Positions 1 to 9,168 of a stretch of DNA of 60,000 bases are shown piece after piece. The notes below the pieces were generated by a model that saw only the letters and a list, made by a program, of their open reading frames with translations, did not search any database and had not been told where the DNA came from. Source of the stretch: Adiantum capillus-veneris (Eukaryota > Streptophyta > Polypodiopsida > Polypodiales > Pteridaceae); NCBI GenBank assembly GCA_014529385.2, contig CM043971.1:32819209-32879208 (forward strand), in the 5' to 3' direction. The position numbers and the translations under genes were made by a program. Numbering within the stretch: the stretch's first letter is position 1; each line of letters opens with the position of its first letter.

Positions 1-1008
1 TCTGACAATGCTACAGAGGACTCATCCTCAGATAGTTCGGACTCCGACAATCACAGATATTACGCAAAGAAGAAGCATTTCTATAAAGCTAACCAGTATG
101 ACTTCCTCGAAGATAAAAGCAAAAAAGTTAGAGAATTTAAAGAAGGTGGACAGCCAATTAAGTTTGACACTTTTTCTGGATTTCGAGATGCTTTGAGGAC
201 TTTGGCCTTCTTACAGCAGTTTGACAGCTTTCTCTGGAGGGCATTATACAGAGCACTCCAAGATTGAGAGGGCTACCTCTTTCTTCAAGGGAAATGCTCG
301 AACATGGTGGTCCACCCTTCTACTAAACAAGGAAGCTCCGGTTAAATGGTTGAAATTCAAAAGGCTTTTTATTTCTTCTTGGCTGACTCGGGAGTACGAA
401 CGAGGTATACGAATTGCTTGGAATCATCTTCGGACCAAGAGATTCTATGGACGCGTATTGCGAGAGATTTTGAAGCTCTTTTCTATCAGCTTCTTCATTT
501 AAGAAGATCTCGTTTAAAGAACAGATTAAGCGGTTTTGCTGCGGACTTCCTACAGAGATCCAAGATCACTGCTTAGAACAAAAGTCAAATTCTATTCAAG
601 AATTGATGGATCATGCGAAACGGGGTTTTGCCATACATTCAGGCAATCTGACTTACCCCACAGATGAGATCTTGACTCAAAGAACCGAACAGACTTCTAA
701 TAATGAAAGTAGAAAGAAAAAGAGTCCCCCAAGAAAAGAAAGATAAGGATTCACGACCCCGGCTCACTCTTCGGGAGAGGGCCAACTACATCAAACACGG
801 GAAGTATTTTGGATGCGGGGAACATGAGCACGTCTCTGCAAAGTGCCCTAAAAAGGCACAGCAAGAACAGAATGAAGACAGGCCAGAGAGTTCAAAGGGA
901 ACTGAGGAACGTGGACGAAAAGGCAAGATGAAAGCAGGACTGGTTCCAGATTGCATGGGTACTCACCCAAGCACGATTGATGAAAGTACAGAACTTTGTC
1001 GAGCTTAG
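1..1008 (+). pseudogene. gypsy A gag (capsid and nucleocapsid), broken
   Basis: Gag-like protein starts before the window, in frame 1: acidic Ser/Asp-rich residues, then a capsid stretch ending near LRTLAFLQQFD (about 1-220). It continues in other frames through FFKGNARTWWS (275-315), typical of retrotransposon gag, and IQELMDHAKRGFAIHSG (598-648). The nucleocapsid zinc knuckle at about 805-855 reads YFGCGEHEHVSAKC. The first Cys of the usual Cys-X2-Cys-X4-His-X4-Cys pattern appears to be replaced by Tyr, so zinc binding would be lost. At least three frame changes occur. The LMDHA motif is shared with the gag remnant at 7125-7454. Confidence 0.75.
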
Positions 1009-1009
1009 G

Positions 1010-2854
1010 GCAAAGTGAAAGATCAAGAAGCCCTGATTTTCTTTGATGGAGGAGCCAAGGCCAACTTCATTTCACCTTCATTTCACCTGAATTGGCGGCG
1101 CGGCTCGAGATTACACCCGATCGGATGGGACCACAAGCAGAGGCAGTTCTAGCGGCACCCGGCAAGGACATGGCCATTACACCTCTCATTGGCAAACTTC
1201 GGTTGCATTGTCGAGGGTATTTGGGGCACGAGGACTTCTACATAATGCCCTTGGAAGGTTGTGATGTCCTCCTGGGAGTCCCTTGGTACCAGAAGAAAGC
1301 AACATTGGGTACTGAAAAGGGCCCCAACATTGTACTTGATGTGAAACTGAAGGGCGAGTCTGTCCTTATTGTATCGGCTTCGGCCGTTTCGAAATTAATA
1401 AAATCCAGTCTGTTTGTTTACTCGATCTTTTTGAAAGAGTTGAATGATGAACATAGGACAAATATGTCTGAACTTGATAAAGAACGCCAAGATTTTCTCC
1501 ACACTCATGCCAATTGCTTTTCTGAGGGCCTGCCAGGCGAGTTGCCATCAGCTCGTCACGAGGATCATACCATTGATCTGATACCTCGAAGCACACCACC
1601 GAACCGGCCACGTTACCGTGTGAGCCGAGCCCAGAATGAAGAGATTATGAACCAAGTGAAAGACCTCTTGGAAAAGGGTCTTATCCAGCCGAGTACTTCA
1701 CCTTACTGCTCTCCGGTGTTGTTGGTTTTGAAGAAAGATGGATCTTCAAGAATGTGCATTGGTTATAGAGCTCTCAATAAGAACAGATTCCCGATTCCGA
1801 GGATCAATGATATTCTTGACCGACTACATAGATCAATTTGAAGAGCGGATATCATCAGATCCGAATCGCGCCAGGAGATGTCTACAAGACATCTTTACGG
1901 ACAACCTTCGGTTTCTTTGAATTTTTGGTGATGCCTTTTGGCCTCACCAATGCTCCAGCGACCTTTAACCGAATGATGGACAGGATTTTCAGAGAGTACA
2001 AATCTTTTGTTGGCACTTTCTTTGATGACATTATTGTTTTCTCCAAGGATGAGGCAGAACATAGAGAACATCTGCTATAGGTCTTTCATGCATTGAGAGA
2101 TCACAAGTTGGTGATCAACGCAAAGAAAAGTGAATTTTTCTTATCAGAGATACACTTTTTGGGACACATCGTCTCAGCAGCAGGAGTGCAAATGGACCCG
2201 GCCAAGATTGAGACTATACATGATTGGCCCGATTTATACAATGTTCATGAAGCTAGAAGCTTCTTGGGCTTATTTTCAGAGAGTACAAATCTTTTGTTGG
2301 CACTTTCTTTGATGACATTATTGTCTTCTCCAAGGATGAAACAGAACATAGAGAACATCTGCTTTAGGTCTTTCAGGCATTGAGAGATCACAAGTTGGTG
2401 ATCAATGCAAAGAAAAGTGAATTTTTCTTATCACAGATACACTTTTTGGGACACATCGTCTCAGCAAGCAAGAGTGCAGATGGACCCGGCCAAGATTGAG
2501 ACTATACGTGATTGGCCCGATTTATAGAATGTCCATGAAGTTAAAAGCTTCTTGGGCTTATGTTCTTAATACCGGCAGTTCATTAGAAAGTTTGCAGAGG
2601 TTGCTTCCCCTTTGCATATCTTGACACAGAAAGGAGTCCCTTTCTCGTGGGGACCCACAGAGGTTACTGCCTTTCAGACATAGAAAGAGAAATTGACCAC
2701 AGGACCCGTTTTGACTTTGCCGGATTTAATAAAGTCATTCGAAGTATATTGTGATGCTTGTGGTCGTAGTCTCGATGCGGTCTTAATGCAAGAAGGCCAT
2801 GTCATTGCCTATGAGAGCCAATTGTTTTCAACGCCGGAATTGATAGCACAGATA
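1010..2854 (+). pseudogene. gypsy A pol: protease, reverse transcriptase, start of RNase H
   Basis: The protease region begins near 1035 with [12 protein letters not shown], where the usual Asp-Ser/Thr-Gly is Asp-Gly-Gly. [11 protein letters not shown] follows at about 1258. The reverse transcriptase starts near 1565 (DHTIDLIP), has [16 protein letters not shown] (about 1730-1780), shifts frame near 1830, then shows [16 protein letters not shown] and the catalytic [10 protein letters not shown] (about 2015-2050). A TAG follows at 2078. The segment 1985-2271 is then duplicated in tandem. RNase H coding resumes from about 2560 (FIRKFAEVASPLHIL) with the active-site Asp in VYCDACG (about 2745), and is cut at 2854 by the copia insertion. 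No part can encode a working enzyme. Confidence 0.85.
1985..2558 (+). repeat. 287-bp tandem duplication inside gypsy A reverse transcriptase
   Basis: Positions 1985-2271 and 2272-2558 are near-identical; the second copy repeats the FFDD catalytic region and the LGHIVSAAGVQMDPAK region. The offset is 287 at the left and 288 at the right, because of a 1-base insertion in copy 2 near 2466. As 287 is not a multiple of three, the duplication shifts the frame. Confidence 0.9.
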
Positions 2855-3102
2855 TGTTGGGTTAAAGGCCTAAATAACCCCTTTTTGTACATTTTTATAA
2901 TATAAATCTAGACACATTTTTTAAAGGTCACTTATAATAAAAGTGGGAAAACCCAAACCCTTATTGAGTTTTCCCCAAAAACGTGAGCCCTCTCTGTTCT
3001 GCTAGCGCTTCCTCTCCTGCTGGCCTTCGCCTCCCCTCTCTGCACACACACTGCACTTCCTCGCGTGCTCTTTCACTTGCACACACCGCTGCGCGCGCAT
3101 CA
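2855..3102 (+). repeat. copia 5' LTR
   Basis: 248 bp, TG...CA. A TATA-like CTTATAATAAAAG lies near 2930-2942. It matches the 3' LTR throughout except for substitutions and small indels. It lacks the long inverted repeat present in the 3' copy, having only a short remnant near 2900. Confidence 0.93.
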
Positions 3103-3116
3103 ACTAGTATCAGAGC
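3103..3116 (+). promoter_or_regulatory. copia primer-binding site
   Basis: Immediately after the LTR comes ACTAGTATCAGAGC, a variant of the TGGTATCAGAGC site that pairs with the 3' end of initiator methionine tRNA. This is the standard minus-strand primer of plant copia elements. Confidence 0.8.
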
Positions 3117-3858
3117 CCGATTAGGGTTTGCCCCCAAACCTGCAAAAGCTGAATTTCAGCCAAGAAGGTCAACTTTCACGAGAGAATTTGCAATTTCATC
3201 GCCAAAGGACTCGTCCCCGGACACTAGAGAGCTCCCGGCAACCAAAATTGACCTAAAACAGGCTGAAATTACGTCAAAAACAGGAAATTACAGGTTATGA
3301 CAGCAAAATACAGGTTTTGCAAATGATGTATTAAGGTGTGGGAATACTTTTGCTAAGTCCCCGCTACCCGAAAACACTAAAATTGCCGAAAAACGAGCCC
3401 TAAAACAGGTGTTTTAAGCAAAATTCAGATATGCGCAGGTTTTTGCAAGTGTTTTTATGATGCGATTACATTGGGGAAAGTGCAAATTGATGCAATCTAC
3501 GCACATTTGACAAATTTTGTCGATGTATGACCATTTGTGGCTCAATTTCATGCAATTTTGATGCTACAAATTGGGGCTTTTGCGTTTACATGCTTTTAAA
3601 GGCTGTGTATTAGCCTTATGTATATCTTCTGAGGCTCAAAACAATTAAATTTGTTCTTTTCGAGCACAAATTCGCTCGCTGAAATTTCCTGCGCATAAAT
3701 TTCAGAAATTGAACTTTGTGCCCAAATCGACCTATTTTGCCCCAAATTGCTCATGTGACCATTTGGAGCTGTAGTGCACATCTCTGTGATGCTATACTCC
3801 TATTTTTGTGCATTTTGCCCAAAAATTCAGCGTATTATCCCTCTTATTTCGTGCAACT
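3117..3858 (+). other. copia untranslated leader
   Basis: About 740 bases between the primer site and the gag ATG. There is no convincing gene: open stretches here lack domain signatures. It would hold the RNA packaging signal by position; no specific motif was recognised. Confidence 0.6.
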
Positions 3859-6193
3859 ATGGCCTCATCTTCTTCGGATGTGAAGAACCTCTTCGAGATT
3901 AGGAGGTTCGATGGAACAAGTTTTGATCTTTGGAAAGACAGGATTCAGGGAATCTTATTTCTTAAGGATTGCGAAGGGACACTTGAACAGGCGAAGCCAC
4001 AGAATATGACAAATGAAGCATGGGTTAGCATGAACAGGAAGGCCGTTACATACATTAAAATGGCCATGACAGATGAGACCGTCATTGATGTGAAAGGTCT
4101 CACGACTGCTTTTGATGTGTGGGAGAAGTTAAAGGGAATGTATGAAAATACAACGCCTGTCAACCAGGTGCACTTGATGCGAAAACTTGTTGGATGCAAC
4201 TAGATGAGTCCAAGAGCGCAGCAGAGCACTTGTCATTGTTAACAGGTACTTTGTCACAGTTATTTACAGGATTCAGGCTTGCCCCCTTTTGATGATAAAC
4301 CAAAAGCTATCTTCTTGCTTATGACCTTACCTAGTCATGGGAAACTTTGGTGGTTTCGTTGTCCAATAACCCCAATTTGACCTTTGATGGTGTTAGGGGT
4401 TCTATCTTGAATGAAGAAATCAGGAGGGAAGCAAGTGGAAAGGGAGCCAGCTCTGCCAACATAGTTAGAGGCAGGACGAAAAGAAGAATGCTTATGCACA
4501 AAGGATTCAAAGTAAGAGTAAAGAAAGGGGAAATGCAAGCAAAGGCAAGGGTGATGTGACTTGCTATCAATGTGGCAGGAAAGGTCACAAGAAACCCGAT
4601 TGCAGGTACTATAAAGCTGAGTTAGAAAGGAAAAAGAATGGCGGAGACAAAAAGAAAGAGAAGAAGGAAGTCAAGGCAGATGCACAGGATAGCTCAAAGG
4701 ACAAAGAGAAGGCCAATGCGGCTTCTAGTGTCGTGATTAAAGAGCTCTCAGATGTAGAGGACATCTTGTGTGCCACTTTGTCAGATGATGATGCTTATGA
4801 CTTTGATGCCTCTCTAAATGTTCATTCACAGGACATGCAGATCACCAAGAGTGATCTTATTGATGCTTTGTTGACTATCAATGATACATTGTCCCAAACT
4901 TGGATTGTTGATTCCGGTGCTTCATTTCATGTGACTCCTATCAAGGAGTGTTTCTCTACTTTTGATGTAGGCAAGCGTGGCCATATATACCTTGGAAACA
5001 ATCATGCATGTTCCATTGAGGGTATTGGCACTGTGCATCTCTCCATAGATGGCACAAATGAGCTTGTCCTGCATGATGTTAGATATGTGCCGGGAATCAA
5101 GAAGAGTCTGCTTTCTGTTGGTCAGATGATATGCATGGTTACAGCATCTTGTTTGAGAGAGGATCATGGAAAATGACCAAAGGCTCAAAGCTGATTGTAA
5201 AGGGCACAAAGAAAGGGACACTTTACTGCATGCATGGAAATGCCGTGTTGGGCAAGTTTATTGCATTGGCTGAAATTAACTCTCACATGGAGTTGTGGCA
5301 CAAGAGGCTTGGCTATATGAGCCAAAAGGGCCTTTCTAAGCTTTGTACTTTGAACAAGCTTGATGCTAAAGGCACAAAGCTTGATTTTTGTAATGAATGT
5401 CAATATGGCAAGCAAGTAAAGCGTTCTTATTACTCTGGTGTCTCTCGTAAGTCTTGTGTGCTTGATCTTGTACATTCTGATGTATGTAGCATGCCTACTA
5501 AGTCTAGGGGTGGTGCATGTTATTTTGTCTCCTTTGTTGATGATCATTCTAGGAAAATTTGGGTTTATTTGCTTAATTCTAAGGATGAAGCCTTTGCTGC
5601 GTTTAAGAGATTTCATGCATTTGTGACCACCCAAACAGGTAGAAAGCTAAAATGCTGGCGTACAGACAATGGGGGGGAGTACACAAGTGCTGAATTTAAC
5701 AAGTTTTGTGAAAATTTGGGCATTAAGAGGGAGCTTACTGTACCATACAGCCCCTCTTCTAATGGTGTGGCTGAAAGATTCAATAGGACACTTTGTGAGA
5801 GGGTGAGATGCATGTTGTCCACAGCTAATCTCTCTCATGGATTTTGGGGAGAAGCTTTGAAAACTGCAGTGCATATATGCAATCGATCCCCTCACATGTC
5901 TTTGAAAGGTGACATCCCTGAAGAGGTTTGGTCTGGCAAGCCTACTTCATATGATCACTTACGCATTTTTGGTTGCGAAGCTTTTGTGCATGTTAGACCT
6001 GAGTTGAGGAGTAAACTAGACGCGAAGTCCATTAAAGGCCTCTTCATGGAATATGGTGAAGAAGGTAAAATGGGTTACAGGATTTGGTTACCTCAGCTCA
6101 AAAGGGTTGTACGCAGCCGGGATGTTGTTTTTAATGAGGCAAGGCTGCTTCAAAACAATTGTGCCTCAAAGCATGACCATAAAAGGGTGAAAT
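3859..6193 (+). pseudogene. copia gag-protease-integrase, first half of the polyprotein
   Basis: The likely start is the ATG at 3859 (MASSSSDVKN), followed by a UBN2-type copia gag (FDLWKDRIQGIL, YENTTPVNQVHLMRKL). A stop at 4201 and frame changes to about 4555 break it. The zinc knuckle CYQCGRKGHKKPDC (4562-4603) has all four ligands. The protease has WIVDSGASFHVT, catalytic Asp at 4910-4912. After a frame change near 5130, the pre-integrase HKRL...CNECQYGK region is followed by an integrase core with all three acidic residues: HSDV (5473), TDNGGEY (about 5662) and VAERFNR (about 5770). The frame runs cleanly through DVVFNEARL and then into the inserted LTR at 6194. The protein continues at 9169. 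Confidence 0.9.
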
Positions 6194-6882
6194 TGTGACA
6201 AATTGCTGACGTGTCGACCTACTAAAGAACGGAGCTACCGGGCGAGGGGCCTAAACCCTAAGAAGAACAAGCAGTAGAAGAAGTATCACAGAGTGAGGAC
6301 GTGGTTGCCCGAGTGCAGAAAACCCTAACCCTAATTTCTGCCAAAAACCCTAATTCTGAAAACCCTAATTACAGAAACCCTAAAATTGCAGAAACCCTAA
6401 CCCTAACCCTAAGGACAGATTTCTGCGTTTTGCGATGGCTGATGACGTGGCAGGCTGTACGGATTTCAATGTTTTACGCTGGCAGCTTTTGGCATCGCTT
6501 TTTGGACGAGAAGCTTTTGAGTTTGAAAGCTTTTCATGTAAACTGCTTTTTGGACCAGAAGCTTTTGAGTTTGAAAGCTTTTCATGTAAACTGCTTTTTA
6601 GGCCAAGGGCCTTTAAATATGAGGCTAGGCTCATTCTCTAGCATGCTTCAGTACGAAGGTGCAGAGTCTGGAGTACCGGCTTGTACTGTGTTGATGCAAT
6701 ATAAAGAAATACCGAAAGGGGCGCCAAGGTTTGGGGCCAATACTCTCTGGGGTGGAATTCCGCCACTCCGTGTCGCGTGTCGTCTCTCTCTCTCTCTCCA
6801 TTTCAGTTCAGTTGTTATTTGAAGTGCTTAAAGTTGTTCAGTCTGTTCTTTTCTATTGGCACGTGGTGCCCGCCTTGTGACA
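6194..6882 (+). repeat. 5' LTR of the non-autonomous element
   Basis: 689 bp. It holds a cluster of telomere-like AACCCTAA words (about 6316-6412), a 48-bp-period duplication around AGCTTTTGAGTTTGAAAGC (about 6504-6600), a (CT)n tract near 6783, and an end AGTGCTTAAAGTTGTTCAG...TTGTGACA shared with the solo LTR at 21387-22062. Confidence 0.93.
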
Positions 6883-6883
6883 G

Positions 6884-6895
6884 TGGTATCAAAGC
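6884..6895 (+). promoter_or_regulatory. primer-binding site of the non-autonomous element
   Basis: TGGTATCAAAGC follows the LTR after one base. It is an initiator-Met-tRNA primer site differing by one base from TGGTATCAGAGC. Confidence 0.8.
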
Positions 6896-7124
6896 ATCAA
6901 CCGTGTGCTTTTCTGAAAGCATACCGGTCCTACAAAAGAGCAGACAGAGCTATTGGAATTGAATTATATTTGAGATATCAGCCACTTCCACCCTTACTTC
7001 ATCACGCATCGGGTGCGCTCTCGTCTTCACCACAGTGTCTTACAGAGCATAAGCCAATTAAGATCACTTGCAAGAGAAGGATCCAGATTTGTTTCAAGTC
7101 ACTGTTTTTTTCAGAAGCAGTGCC

Positions 7125-7454
7125 ATGCAGATGTTGACGTCTACAACTACCAAGCAGCATACTCCAAGTACTTGGCAAGCTTTCAAGAAATTTTTTTGCC
7201 CGAAGTTATATGGTTTCTGACATCTTCCTTCGGAGTGCAACGGCAGAGTGGGGTATCCTGAAATGCTTGCCATGGAAACCCTAGCAGATTATAACTTGGA
7301 ATTTCTCGATATCTCCCAGTAGATGTCTCTTCACAAGCAGGAGATCCAGTGTGATTGCTATCTTGGGACTACCATCTCCGCCAAAGAAACATTGTCTGTC
7401 CAAGAGCTGATGGACCATGCCGTGCTCAGCTACGACCTCATGGAGGGAACCTAA
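7125..7454 (+). pseudogene. gag remnant in the non-autonomous element
   Basis: From the ATG at 7125, one frame of 110 codons runs to the TAA at 7452-7454 with only two interruptions: TGA at codon 32 (7218) and TAG at codon 66 (7320). Readable parts include TPSTWQAFKKFF, a start typical of gag capsid, LADYNLEFLDISQ, and SVQELMDHAVLSYDLMEG. The last aligns with IQELMDHAKRGFAIHSG in the gypsy A gag (about 598-648). I infer that the element descends from a gypsy that lost the rest of gag and all of pol. No zinc knuckle is present. It is too short and too broken to make capsid, so movement would need proteins from a partner element. Confidence 0.6.
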
Positions 7455-7707
7455 CCCTAATTTTTGGTGCAGGTTTCAAGATGGAAAGTCAGTCGACTTT
7501 TCGAGCTCGACTGATTTCGAGATTGCCTTTTAAGTTTGAGTTCTGTTTGATCTTGTTTGGTGATCTTGTTTGGAATTTGTTTGAAATGGATGGTATCTGT
7601 TTTGGTGCCGATTTGAATTGTTTGACTCTGGTTTGATACTGGTTTCAATGATTGGTGATTTTACTCCCGGGTGGAGAAGTGAGAAATACTGTTTTGGTAT
7701 TGTTTGA

Positions 7708-8057
7708 ACCTCGGAACGACGCAGGCCGATGCCTGGGGAGCGTTTCGTTGTATGTTTGAAAACCTCCGAACAACGCAGGCCGATGCCTGGGGAGCGTTTG
7801 GTTGTATGCTTGTAAAATAATTGTTGGTGTGACTCCCGGCCCGGACCTGGATGGTTATGCGGGAGGAGTATTAAGAAGTCTGAGCAGTGGTTACTCTCAG
7901 CACCTCCAAACGACGCAGGCTGCGGTCTGGGGGGCGTTTGGTTGTAAAAGGCCTCTATATCTCCCGGCCCGGACCTTTTTAGGTTATGCGGGAGGAGTGA
8001 TGAGGGAGTCGTTGAATATCTCCCAGCCCGGACCTTGTTAGGTTATGCGGGAGAAGT
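7708..8057 (+). repeat. two interleaved repeat families with CTCCCG/CGGGAG hairpins
   Basis: Family 1, about 46 bp, contains ACGCAGGC...TGGGGAGCGTTT and occurs at 7708-7754, 7761-7807 and 7901-7945. Family 2, about 39 bp, starts CTCCCGGCCCGGACC and ends TTATGCGGGAG, at 7832-7870, 7961-7999 and 8019-8057. The CTCCCG start and CGGGAG end of family 2 are complementary, so each copy can fold into a hairpin; copy 3 has CTCCCA. They occupy the place where pol would be. Confidence 0.85.
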
Positions 8058-8270
8058 GTTCATCGGCGGCTTTATGTTTCTATGTCTTGTAACATGCATA
8101 TGTGAGCATTTGTGTTGCATTGTGATGTGCCAACCACTGAATATTCCTAATTGGATGAGATTGCCTGGGTATGTAATTTTAGTGCATCAAGACACCCGAG
8201 GAAGATCAGTACGATCTGGGTGTGATGGCTAATTTTACTACGCCGGAATATCAAGATTTCCGATCTGGAC

Positions 8271-8362
8271 GAAAGGAGAAGCTAACTCCTTGATCAAAAC
8301 AGTCGATAGGAGCAGCTAACTCCTTGATCAAAAGAGCAGAAAGGAGAAGCTAACTCCTTAAT
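8271..8362 (+). repeat. three copies of an AAGGAG/CTCCTT hairpin unit
   Basis: The unit AAGGAG-AAGCTAA-CTCCTT, followed by gatcaaaa or ataaaaa, occurs at 8273-8291, about 8308-8325 (slightly changed) and 8341-8358. Each copy is a small perfect or near-perfect hairpin, about 110 bases before the polypurine tract. Confidence 0.85.
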
Positions 8363-8466
8363 AAAAAGAGCAAATTGATTGTCCCTCGGAATGACCCTAG
8401 GAAATTTTTGAACTAACTTGAGTTGTTTTGCAGATATGCTGTAATCGCGGACGATTACTCTCTTTC

Positions 8467-8478
8467 AAGAAGGGGAGA
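8467..8478 (+). promoter_or_regulatory. polypurine tract of the non-autonomous element
   Basis: AAGAAGGGGAGA lies directly before the 3' LTR, the expected plus-strand primer for reverse transcription. Confidence 0.8.
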
Positions 8479-9168
8479 TGTGACAAATTGCTGACGTGTC
8501 GACCTACTAAAGAACGGAGCTACCGGCCGAGAGGCCTAAACCCTAAGAAGAACAAGCAGTAGAAGAAGTGTCACAGAGTGAGGACGTGGTTGCCCGAGTG
8601 CAGAAAACCCTAACCCTAATTTCTGCCAGAAACCCTAATTCTGAAAACCCAAATTGCAGAAACCCTAAAATTGCAGAAACCCTAACCCTAACCCTAAGGA
8701 CAGATTTCTGCGTTTTGCGATGGCTGATGTTGTGGCAGGCTGTACGGATTTCAATGTTTTACGCTGGCAGCTTTTGGCATCGCTTTTTGGACGAGAAGCT
8801 TTTGAGTTTGAAAGCTTTTCATGTAAACTGCTTTTTGGACCAGAAGCTTTTGAGTTTGAAAGCTTTTCATGTAAACTGCTTTTTAGGCCAAGGGCCTTTA
8901 AATATGAGGCTAGGGCTCATTCTCTGGCATGCTTCAGTACGAAGGTGCAGAGTCTGGAGTACCGGCTTGTACTGTGTTGATGCAATATAAAGAAATACCG
9001 AAAGGGGAGCCAAGGTTTGGGGCCAATACTCTCTGGGGTGGAATTCCGCCACTCCGTGTCGCGTGTCGTCTCTCTCTCTCTCTCCATTTCAATTAAGTTG
9101 TTATTTGAAGTGCTTAAAGTTGTTCAGTCTGTTCTTTTCTATTGGCACGTAGTGCCCGCCTTGTGACA
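8479..9168 (+). repeat. 3' LTR of the non-autonomous element
   Basis: 690 bp, nearly identical to 6194-6882, including the telomere-like words (about 8600-8696) and the internal duplication. Confidence 0.93.

Larger units (their letters stand above)
6194..9168 (+). mobile_element. non-autonomous LTR retrotransposon without pol, inserted in the copia element
   Basis: Two nearly identical LTRs (689 and 690 bp, TGTGACA...GTGACA) enclose 1596 bp with a primer site and a polypurine tract. There is no protease, reverse transcriptase or integrase. The flanks read GAAAT (6189-6193) and AAAAT (9169-9173), a 5-bp target duplication with one change. The only coding trace is a broken gag segment at 7125-7454. 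The size lies between published TRIM and LARD classes. The two LTRs differ at roughly a dozen sites by eye, so the insertion is fairly young. A solo LTR of the same family lies at 21387-22062. Confidence 0.92.

Noticed and set aside
6301-6822. 173-codon frame in the LTR (and 140 codons at 8568-8990)
   Set aside because: It lies wholly in the LTR, is built from telomere-like words and an internal duplication, and the two LTR copies do not keep it equally.
7600-8362. Possible CRISPR-like array of repeated units
   Set aside because: Units are few, uneven in spacing, interleaved and inside an LTR element of a plant genome; no cas genes.
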